In this document: in pieces, positions 57,464 through 64,000 of the stretch
Numbering within the stretch: the first letter of the stretch is position 1
How the letters are laid out: every line of letters begins with the position of its first letter
Assembly (NCBI GenBank): GCA_026129905.1
Contig: JAHCHE010000035.1
Coordinates: forward strand, 1-64,000
DNA from: Bryobacteraceae bacterium
GTDB taxonomy: Bacteria; Acidobacteriota; Terriglobia; Bryobacterales; Bryobacteraceae
Reading direction: 5' to 3'
Length of the DNA: 64,000 nucleotides
Position numbers and translations under genes: made by a program
The notes under the pieces: generated by a model
The model's database searches: none
What the model was told of the DNA's origin: nothing
The model's input: the letters and a program-made list of their open reading frames with translations, nothing else

Positions 57464-59845
57464 ATGCGCGTTCACCGTCCTGGGACTCTCCCTGCTCATC
57501 AGCCGCTACAGCTCTGTCTTTCGTTGGTTGTGACGCTGATTCTGAGCTCCACGCTAAGCGCGCAGATTATGGAGGGCGAACTGCGCATCACGGTTCGCGA
57601 CCAGGGCGGGCGGGCTGTGGCGGCGCGCGCTGAACTCAGTGCTCGAAACCCGCATTTCCGCGCGGCAGCTCAGGCCGACTCGGCCGGGAATGTCCGGCTG
57701 CTGCGGCTACCGCAGGGGATCTACCGCCTGACGGTCACGCATCACGGGTTTGAACCGTTTGGCGACACAATCGAGATTCGCTCCGCAGTGCCCCAGGAAA
57801 GAGAGGTCATCCTCAAGGTGGGCGCCGTCGCGACGGAGATCACGGTGCAGGCGATTGCCCCGCTGCTGGACCGCGCCCAGCCGGGGCTGGTGATGCAAGG
57901 CGGACGCGAGCAACTTGAGGAGACTCTCGGGACGACGCTCGGCCGCGGCGCGATCGACGTCGTCACGACCATGCCAGGCTGGCTCGTTGAAGCCAACGCC
58001 GTGCTGCACCCCCGCGGATCGGAGTACGACACCCAGTATGTTATCGACGGCATGCCGCTCTACGACAACCGGTCCATCGCATTTGCGCCGGCCTTCGAGA
58101 ACAACGAGTTCGAGGCGGTCAACATTATGACCGCGGGCATCCCGCCGGAATACGGCCGGCGCCTCGGCGGCGTGATTGCGCTCGACACCCGGCGGATCAG
58201 CCGGCCGGGGCACGCCTCCGAAGCGGATTTTCAGGCGGGCAGCTTTGGAACGTACTTCGGCTCGCTGGCTCACCAATATCGTGCGGATCGCACGGCCGTG
58301 TCTTTGGGCGTTCATGCCGGCTACACAGACCGCTACCTGGATCCGCCGTCGTTGGAGAATTTCACCAACAAGGCAAGCGCCGGCGGCTTCAACGCCCGGC
58401 TGGAGTACGACCTCAGCAGTCGCGACCGGCTCACAGTTTATCTGCGCTCCAACCGCACAGGTTTTCTCGTTCCCAACGATCTGGCGCAACAGGCAGCGGG
58501 CCAGCGCCAGGATCGCGCCTCAGCCGAGACGGCCGGACAGGCTCATTACCAACACACCTTCTCCGCCCGCGCCCTGGGCTCGGTTCGCGGCATGGTGCGG
58601 GATCTGACGGCAAGGCTTTGGAGCAACACTCTGTCGACGCCGGTCTACGCGGACCAGGACCGGGGCTTTCGGGAAGGCGCCCTCATCGGCAGTTTTACCA
58701 TCGACAGCGAACGCCACACCCTGAAGTTCGGTGGCGACCTGCGGATCAACAACGTCAGGGAGAGCTTTCGTTTCGCCGAGCCGGATGAACTCCCTAACTT
58801 CGACCTTAACTTTACCGAACATCACCGAAGCACGGAGGCAGCCGCTTTCATCCAGGATCACTTCAGGCTCGGAAATTTCGCAGCCACGGCAGGGTTCAGG
58901 GTCGACCGCTACAGCTTTCTGGTCAAGGATACGGCCTTCAGTCCCCGCGTCGCGCTGAGCTACTACGTGCCCCCTGCCGACCTGATGTTGCGAGCCTCCT
59001 ACGACCGCGTCTTTCAGCCGCCGCCGATGGAAAACCTCCTGCTCAGCAGCGCGGCCAGCGGTCTCGACCTGGATGACGTCAAAGGCGCTCTGGCCGTGCC
59101 GCCCAGCCGCGCGAACTTCTACGAGATTGGGCTCCGCAAGCCGATCGGCAACCGGCTGCGCCTGGACGTTAGCCATTATTGGCGAACATTCCGCAATTAC
59201 ATCGACGATGACGTGTTCTTCAATACCGGCCTCTCCTTTCCCATCACATTCGACACGGCGCGGATTCAGGGAACGGAAGTCAGGCTGGAGATGCCGCGCT
59301 GGCGAGGATTCTCCTCGTTCGTCAGCTATTCCAATATGCTCGGGAAGGCCTCGTCACCCGTGACGGGAGGGCTTTTTATTGAAGGTGGAGAGGCCGAAGA
59401 GCTGCGCGAAGGCGTCGAGCGATTCCCCATCAGCCAGGACCAGCGCAATACGCTGGCTGCTCAGGTTCGGCTCGAACCCCACCGGCGGCTCTGGTTCATG
59501 ACGGGCATCCGCTATGGCAGCGGCCTCCCGGTTGAACTCGACGACGACGATGATGACGACGATGACGATGGAGAGCAGGAAGACGACCACGAGCGCGCAA
59601 CGCCAATCCCCCACGCCATCCTCGACAGGGTGAATTTCGAGCGCGGCCGTATCCGGCCCAATTTCAGCCTGGATCTGAGCCTGGGGCTGCGATTATGGCA
59701 GCGCGATGCGCGCTCCGTGACGACGCAGTTCGACGTGCGGAATGCCACGGACCGCCTGAACGTCATCAACTTCAGCGGCTTGTTCTCCGGGACGGCCCTG
59801 GCGCCGGGGCGCCAAATCACGGTTCAGATCAAAACCCGGTTCTGA
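57464..59845 (+). CDS. TonB-dependent receptor with carboxypeptidase-regulatory-like N-terminus (793 aa)
   Basis: 793 residues. Signal peptide (LQLCLSLVVTLILSSTLSAQ), then a CarboxypepD_reg-like domain at about 35-120 (MEGELRITVRDQGGRAVAAR; LPQGIYRLTVTHHGFEPFGD), plug around 150-260 (QYVIDGMPLYDNRSIAFAPA; EAVNIMTAGIPPEYGRRLGG), and a barrel to the C-terminus VQIKTRF. A run of ten Asp residues interrupts the barrel about residue 693-702 in an extracellular-loop position, encoded by repeated GAC/GAT. It imports or senses a large nutrient across the outer membrane. No substrate hints are available. Confidence 0.88.
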   Translation: MRVHRPGTLPAHQPLQLCLSLVVTLILSSTLSAQIMEGELRITVRDQGGRAVAARAELSARNPHFRAAAQADSAGNVRLLRLPQGIYRLTVTHHGFEPFGDTIEIRSAVPQEREVILKVGAVATEITVQAIAPLLDRAQPGLVMQGGREQLEETLGTTLGRGAIDVVTTMPGWLVEANAVLHPRGSEYDTQYVIDGMPLYDNRSIAFAPAFENNEFEAVNIMTAGIPPEYGRRLGGVIALDTRRISRPGHASEADFQAGSFGTYFGSLAHQYRADRTAVSLGVHAGYTDRYLDPPSLENFTNKASAGGFNARLEYDLSSRDRLTVYLRSNRTGFLVPNDLAQQAAGQRQDRASAETAGQAHYQHTFSARALGSVRGMVRDLTARLWSNTLSTPVYADQDRGFREGALIGSFTIDSERHTLKFGGDLRINNVRESFRFAEPDELPNFDLNFTEHHRSTEAAAFIQDHFRLGNFAATAGFRVDRYSFLVKDTAFSPRVALSYYVPPADLMLRASYDRVFQPPPMENLLLSSAASGLDLDDVKGALAVPPSRANFYEIGLRKPIGNRLRLDVSHYWRTFRNYIDDDVFFNTGLSFPITFDTARIQGTEVRLEMPRWRGFSSFVSYSNMLGKASSPVTGGLFIEGGEAEELREGVERFPISQDQRNTLAAQVRLEPHRRLWFMTGIRYGSGLPVELDDDDDDDDDDGEQEDDHERATPIPHAILDRVNFERGRIRPNFSLDLSLGLRLWQRDARSVTTQFDVRNATDRLNVINFSGLFSGTALAPGRQITVQIKTRF

Positions 59846-59866
59846 ATGCTCGCCCCGGTTGTGGTG

Positions 59867-59910
59867 CAGGTTGGCCGAAGGCAACCTGCGGGCCGATCGC
59901 CGATCGGCCC
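59867..59910. repeat. Two consecutive palindromes after the TonB-receptor gene
   Basis: GCAGGTTG / CAACCTGC (arms 59866-59873 and 59882-59889) followed by GGGCCGATC-GCC-GATCGGCCC (59890-59910). No T-run follows either hairpin, so they may be terminators of an unusual kind or a REP-like element between convergent genes. Confidence 0.5.
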
Positions 59911-59936
59911 GGCGGCGAGATGCGCGATACCCGCCG

Positions 59937-60533
59937 CTACTCTCTGACGTATCCGTGCCGGGCCATGCGCTTGCCGCCTTCGCGGTGGGCTTCGTCGGAA
60001 AGAGCGTGCACGCCGGAGGCGTCGATCCAACGGTTATAGAAGTTGAAAAGGGCGCAGACGGTGATGGCGAAGTAGATCGCCTCGTCGTTCCAGCCGGCCG
60101 CGTGGAGCGGTTGCATGTCGGCGGGGGCGATGCGCGGCGAATCGGCGTTGACTTTGTCGACGAATCGGAAGAGAGTCTTCTCCTTCTCCTCGAGTGGGGA
60201 GCTTTCGAGATCGTGGAGCACGCTCCGCACCAGTTCCTCGCTCCCGAGCAGTTCCGCCGCGACCGCGGCGTGCGCCTTCAGTCAAAAAGGACACTGATTG
60301 CGCGAGGAAGTGTACGCCGCGATCAGCTCGCGCAGGCCCGGAGAGATTGGCGCGGGCCCCCGCATGATCTCCTGGGTGAATCTCGCGAGGTGTTCGGTAG
60401 CCTGCGGGCGGTAGGCGAACAGGTGCCAGATCTGGGGGTACTCGAGTCCCGTCTCCTGCATCATGCGCAGGTTGTCGTGGTAAGGACCCGGCTGGGGGTT
60501 GCTTTCCACCTCCGGCAGAAACATGGGTTCCAT
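59937..60533 (-). CDS. Probable selenoprotein: AhpD/carboxymuconolactone decarboxylase-like, CxxU (198 aa)
   Basis: From ATG 60533 (GGAGAGG upstream) to TAG/TAA at 59937 is one 199-codon frame with a single in-frame TGA at codon 84 (60282-60284). The first part (MEPMFLPEVESNPQPGPYHD; LRELIAAYTSSRNQ) and the part after it (LKAHAAVAAELLGSEELVRS; AIYFAITVCALFNFYNRWID) belong to the same peroxidase-related carboxymuconolactone decarboxylase family. At the TGA the sequence reads C81-P-F-U84-L-K-A-H88, where relatives have the catalytic CxxCxxxH. A SECIS-like hairpin follows. Hence TGA most likely encodes selenocysteine. AhpD-like selenoproteins are known. Role: peroxide or disulfide reduction. Confidence 0.85.
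60255..60284 (-). other. In-frame TGA (Sec codon) and bacterial SECIS-like hairpin
   Basis: TGA 60284-60282, then an 11-nt spacer, then CGCCGC (60270-60265), apical loop GGTC (60264-60261) and GCGGCG (60260-60255), a perfect 6-bp stem. In bacterial SECIS elements a stem-loop about 16-37 nt after UGA carries GGU in its apical loop; the loop here begins 18 nt after UGA. Confidence 0.8.
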
Positions 60534-60627
60534 AAATTTGCCTCTCCGCGGCTCGCCCAGGCCAAGAATGAGGCCCGTGGGCGCAGAATAGCATCGGGCG
60601 CCGGGGCCGGACAATACTCACAATGGA

Positions 60628-63351
60628 CTAGCCGCTTTGTCCTAGTGACAAGACGAGTTCCTCGCCAGGCGAGACGATCACCTCCTCGGAGAAAAGAAAT
60701 GACGTCATCGCCCCGGCGGACCGGACCTGGTGCTCGACCGCCCGGCGGCCGATCCGGGCCGAAGGAGCGGCGGCGCTGCCCGCGACGTCCGCACGGCGCA
60801 GCGGGAGGGCGCCTTCCACCACGGCGAGGGAGACGCGCAGACGGCTGTTCGCGAGGACCTGACGGAAGGTCCCCCAGCCGAGGGCGCAGGACCAGAACGA
60901 TTGGAAGGCCGAAGCGTTGAGGCGAGGCGCGATGACAACGCTCTTTTCGCCGCCGTGGTAGCGGAAACCGCCGAGGGCCGGAATCGCCGACCAGGCGGCC
61001 ATAGCGCGGGCATAGTGGCGGCCGCATTCGGCCTCGTCCCACGGATTGCGCCGCTCGCCGTCGTAGCGGCGGCGGATGTTTTCGACGCACTCCACGCCCT
61101 GCCGGACCATGCCCGCGAACATCATGTGGACGGCAGCCTGGTATTCGAAGCCCGTCATCACTTCGGCGTAATAGGGGAATGGAATTTGCGGGCGTTTTCC
61201 TTCGCCGTAGTCGCAGATTACGAGGCCCGCTTCATCATTTAGCGCGAAGATCCGCTGAACCGAGTCGTGTTCGTACAACTGGCGCTTGTAGTTGTACCGG
61301 TAAATCGATTCGAGCGTCCGGCGGACGTTCTCCGGCTTCACCAGCGGTCCCAATCCGGCGATTTCGGCCAGGTACTGCCCCACCGCCTGGTCCACGAGGC
61401 ATCCCTCGCCCAACTGGAACTCCGGCGTATCGGGCCGGTCCGAGCCCATGTCGCCGACGGTAGCCGGCGCGATCCGGTCCTTGGGTATGCTGCGTATCTT
61501 CTGGACGTAGTATTCGCCGTTGAAGAGGTTATCGTCGATCCAGCGGCTGCCCTGCTCGAAGAGGCTGCGGTAGTCGCCGGCCGATTCGGCGTCGCCGATC
61601 GCCTTCGCCATTTCCTCGGCCGCGCGCAAGGCGGCAAGGTAGTAGATGCCGCACTGCGGATTGGGCCCGTAGAACTCGACATCGTAGGTGTTGTGCTGGA
61701 CCCCTTCGAGCACGCCGTCGCGGTCCGCGTCCCAGCCGCCTTGAATCCAGGCGAACTCGACGCCGCGCTTGATGTCCGGCCACCACGCGCGGAGCCATTC
61801 AAGATCGCCCGACAGGGTCCAGTCGAGGTACGCTTTCACGATCTGGCCCATCTGGCCGTCCGCGGCGGCGTAGCCGTACCGCTGGCGGCCATCGGGGAGA
61901 AGTTGGCGGTGGCGCATGCCGCCCTGCTCGTCCTGCGAGAAGCCAAAGGCCGCCTTCCGCAGCGAGCGGGCGAGCGTGGGGAACAGGTGCTGCGTGGCGG
62001 TCTCGTAGTTCCACACGTGGGTGCAGTTGCCGAAGCAGCAGCCGCGCTGGTCGTCGCAACCTTCGAAACCGTGGAATTCGCCGTCGGCGGTGCGAAAGCA
62101 GGTTTGGGTGACGAGGGTGGAAAGGTTGGAAACCGCCGCGTCCTTCACGGCAGCCGGGAGCGTGCTCTCGCGCATGGCCGTAACAAACCGGCGCGTGCGG
62201 GCCTCGAGCTCCGGAAGCTTGCCCGCGGCGTACTCGGCGGCGGCCCAGGCATCGGCGAAGCGTACCGAGTAGTGGTTACCCAGGTTGGCGTTCTCCTCTC
62301 CCTTGGGCGCGGCCCAGCCGGACCAGGCCGGGGTGCGATTCGGGAAATGCCAGCTCAGCAGGAAGCTGTAAGCGGCATCGGCGCCGGCTGCAATGCGGCG
62401 CTTCAGACAGAGCGATCCGACCGGTTTCCGGAGGGCGGCGGGGGGACCAAGCTCGCCGTCGGCGGTGAAATCGTCCCAGAACAGCATGGGGCTGGCCCAC
62501 CATTTCGCGCTGGGCCAGCCGGTGAGGTGGCTGACCTGGCCGTCGCCGGCGTCGAACAGACAGAGGGCGAACGAGCCGTATAGCGGGTCGGCTTCCGGCA
62601 GGCCCGGGTTGCGCATCATCAGCCCTTCGAGCCCGGCCGGCGCCCGCCGGTATTCGTTGACGCGCGGGTCTGTAGCCGCGCGGGTAACGGACTGTGAACC
62701 AGCGCCCACGGGATTGGCAATGGAGAAAGCGATGGAGACCGTCGCGGGTTCCTTACCGGGATTCCGCACGCGGTAACGCAGGATGGCAACGGGCAAGCCC
62801 GAATCTTCGGCGTCAAGGGGGATGAAGGGGCTGAAGGCGTCGAGCATTACCCGGACGGGGAGTTTCGCATCGCGGAACGCCACGCGCGCGCCGGGAAATT
62901 CGCCGGTAAAGGTCGCGCCCTCCAGGCGGGAGAGCCCGGGGGCGTTGTCCGGACCGAGCCCTCGCGCGGCTTCGTAGGGAGGCATCCACTGGGCCTCCAG
63001 AACTCGAGCGACAGGCCGGCGGTTGCCGGCTTGAACCCAGATGGAGGGGAAGGCGTATTCGGGCGACCGGCCTTTATCGGGACGGTTGAAGATCTCCCAG
63101 TCGCGCAGTTGTCCGCGGCCGCCGAGGCTGATGCATCCTGTGCCGATGCCGCCAAGCGGGAAGGCGATCAGGGCCAGGTTCCGCCCGGCATAAGTCCGGG
63201 GGTAACTCGTGGCGGGACGGGTCGCCTTCGGGGGAGACGGCGGGGGAGGCGCTTCGACAGGAACGGGCATGGTCCGCTCCTGGGCGCCGACTCCGGTAAG
63301 CGCGACGGTTTTGAGGAACCCGCGCCGGTCCGCTTTGGTTTGTTCGCCCAT
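60628..63351 (-). CDS. GH116-type glycosidase (non-lysosomal glucosylceramidase family), Tat-type signal
   Basis: 907 residues from ATG 63351. N-terminus KADRRGFLKTVALTGVGAQ is twin-arginine-like, followed by a Pro-rich linker and the DUF608/GH116 body: IAFPLGGIGTGCISLGGRGQ, LRDWEIFNRPDKGRSPEYAF (N-terminal beta domain), then TCFRTADGEFHGFEGCDDQR, GCCFGNCTHVWNYETATQHL, DGQMGQIVKAYLDWTLSGDL, EFYGPNPQCGIYYLAALRAA and YNYKRQLYEHDSVQRIF in the (alpha/alpha)6 domain. Acts on beta-glucosides or related glycoconjugates outside the cytoplasm. A GH20 gene lies directly upstream. Confidence 0.9.
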   Translation of the reverse strand: MGEQTKADRRGFLKTVALTGVGAQERTMPVPVEAPPPPSPPKATRPATSYPRTYAGRNLALIAFPLGGIGTGCISLGGRGQLRDWEIFNRPDKGRSPEYAFPSIWVQAGNRRPVARVLEAQWMPPYEAARGLGPDNAPGLSRLEGATFTGEFPGARVAFRDAKLPVRVMLDAFSPFIPLDAEDSGLPVAILRYRVRNPGKEPATVSIAFSIANPVGAGSQSVTRAATDPRVNEYRRAPAGLEGLMMRNPGLPEADPLYGSFALCLFDAGDGQVSHLTGWPSAKWWASPMLFWDDFTADGELGPPAALRKPVGSLCLKRRIAAGADAAYSFLLSWHFPNRTPAWSGWAAPKGEENANLGNHYSVRFADAWAAAEYAAGKLPELEARTRRFVTAMRESTLPAAVKDAAVSNLSTLVTQTCFRTADGEFHGFEGCDDQRGCCFGNCTHVWNYETATQHLFPTLARSLRKAAFGFSQDEQGGMRHRQLLPDGRQRYGYAAADGQMGQIVKAYLDWTLSGDLEWLRAWWPDIKRGVEFAWIQGGWDADRDGVLEGVQHNTYDVEFYGPNPQCGIYYLAALRAAEEMAKAIGDAESAGDYRSLFEQGSRWIDDNLFNGEYYVQKIRSIPKDRIAPATVGDMGSDRPDTPEFQLGEGCLVDQAVGQYLAEIAGLGPLVKPENVRRTLESIYRYNYKRQLYEHDSVQRIFALNDEAGLVICDYGEGKRPQIPFPYYAEVMTGFEYQAAVHMMFAGMVRQGVECVENIRRRYDGERRNPWDEAECGRHYARAMAAWSAIPALGGFRYHGGEKSVVIAPRLNASAFQSFWSCALGWGTFRQVLANSRLRVSLAVVEGALPLRRADVAGSAAAPSARIGRRAVEHQVRSAGAMTSFLFSEEVIVSPGEELVLSLGQSG

Positions 63352-63367
63352 AGCGTAGGTCCCGGCG

Positions 63368-64000
63368 TTAACGCAGTTCGCGGAACAACTCGCGGAAGCA
63401 GGCCGCCGCTTCGACCGCGGAGGCTTCGGCGCCGGGCTCGCGGAAGTACGCCTTGGCGAAACTTCCGAGGTCGGTCCAGGTGGTTTGAAGCATGCCTTGC
63501 ATGCGGGCCGCCACCGCCGGTGAGCCATGTTCGCGCGCGAGGCGCACAAGGTCGAGTTGGCGCAGCGCGACGCCCGCTTGTCTCCAGGGCGAGGAGACGA
63601 CGGGGAAGCCGCGGAGCGCGAAATAGGAGGCGGTGGGGTGGGCGGACCCATAGTGCCAGTCGCAGATGACGATGTCCTTCGGCACGAGGTCGATGGCGGG
63701 GTGGGTGGCGTTGAGGGACGCTTCCCATTTGCCGAGGCCAGTGGCGTCACCGTCCAGGAGGCGGTCCCCCCACATCCACATGGCGCGGTTGGAGGCGGCC
63801 AGGTGATCGCGCAGCTTGCGCACTTCGCCGGCGAAAAGTTCCGCCTTATTCCTGCCGCGGCAGCGTGGGCAATCGTCCTCGCCGAGGAGGAAGACTTCGT
63901 CCATCCCGACATGGAAGGCGTCGGCCTGGAAGAGGTCGGCAAGCTCGTCGATCAGTTCAAAGAGCACTTCGTGCACCTTAGGATGGAGGGGGCAGTAACT
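63368..64000 (-). CDS. GH20-like beta-N-acetylhexosaminidase, C-terminal part (partial)
   Basis: 210 codons to the right window edge; the N-terminal part is missing. LCHPKVHEVLFELIDELADL-like start, then FQADAFHVGMDEVFLLGEDD with the GH20 catalytic Asp-Glu pair (HxGxDE), CPRCRGRNKAELFAGEVRKL, then WMWGDRLLDGDATGLGKWEA, and KDIVICDWHYG before a Trp-rich end. These are typical of a GH20 TIM barrel C-terminal half, including strands behind the active site. Downstream, 16 bp later, the GH116 gene starts; together they suggest a polysaccharide or glycoconjugate degradation unit. Confidence 0.8.
   Translation of the reverse strand, partial: SYCPLHPKVHEVLFELIDELADLFQADAFHVGMDEVFLLGEDDCPRCRGRNKAELFAGEVRKLRDHLAASNRAMWMWGDRLLDGDATGLGKWEASLNATHPAIDLVPKDIVICDWHYGSAHPTASYFALRGFPVVSSPWRQAGVALRQLDLVRLAREHGSPAVAARMQGMLQTTWTDLGSFAKAYFREPGAEASAVEAAACFRELFRELR

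Noticed and set aside
59937-60614. Two separate genes or a nonsense-mutated pseudogene at the AhpD-like locus
   Set aside because: Frames on both sides of the TGA are in register and intact, the TGA replaces the catalytic Cys exactly, and a SECIS-like hairpin follows. Selenocysteine explains all of this better.

Overview
The window looks like a G+C-rich chromosome segment from an Acidobacteriota bacterium, probably of the Bryobacterales / Candidatus Solibacter group. This is inferred from family content. A beta-propeller protein ends in a Solibacter-type TIGR03437-like domain, there is a TonB-dependent receptor with an N-terminal carboxypeptidase-regulatory domain, secreted CAZymes with Tat signals are present, and many secreted proteins are of unknown function.

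Positions 1 to about 22.4 kb are a lambda-like siphoviral prophage. Its right end abuts a tRNA-Pro(GGG) gene at 22935-23012 and its left end lies outside the window. Late genes run leftward on the minus strand: two small genes, terS, terL, an M15 peptidase, an unknown gene, two ParB-domain DNA methyltransferases, a low-G+C PD-(D/E)XK nuclease, a methyltransferase remnant and a holin-like gene. After an interruption the order continues with gpW, portal, protease/scaffold, gpD, capsid, connectors, tail tube, gpG/gpGT (with a -1 frameshift site) and the first codons of the tape measure. The interruption is a 4-kb island of small genes on the plus strand (10.2-14.15 kb). It is organised as repeated cassettes of terminator, promoter-like element and gene, in which the same promoter-like element occurs five times, four of them at a fixed distance from the start codon. 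Two more plus-strand genes inside the tail operon look like morons, and one encodes a secreted POTRA-like protein. No integrase or repressor is visible.

From 23.2 kb onward is host DNA. 23.2-29.1 kb is an acyl-CoA dehydrogenase / ETF:quinone oxidoreductase (FixC-FixX fusion) / ETF beta / ETF alpha operon that should pass electrons from acyl-CoA oxidation to quinone. 29.2-37.7 kb holds an outer-membrane barrel, MetY with a CoA-binding protein, XerC-TrmFO, a Fur regulator, an FHA-GAF-SpoIIE phosphatase and an aquaglyceroporin. 37.7-43 kb holds a Tat-exported putative hydrolase, a ParD antitoxin with a truncated ParE, a peroxiredoxin, an enolase-superfamily enzyme and ThiD. 43-53.4 kb carries secreted or TPR proteins, a PP2C phosphatase and MiaA. 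53.4-64 kb carries an acyltransferase, a MerR-VIT/vWA pair flanked by direct repeats, the TonB receptor, a probable selenoprotein, a GH116 enzyme and a partial GH20 enzyme.

Three observations stand out. (1) 59937-60533 reads as one AhpD/carboxymuconolactone-decarboxylase-like protein with an in-frame TGA in a CxxU motif, followed by a bacterial SECIS-like hairpin. (2) The prophage island carries a repeated, start-associated promoter-like element. (3) Many genes in both prophage and host have a -10-like hexamer 5-10 nt before the start codon, which suggests leaderless mRNAs. The clearest case is the merR gene, which has a full sigma70-type promoter.
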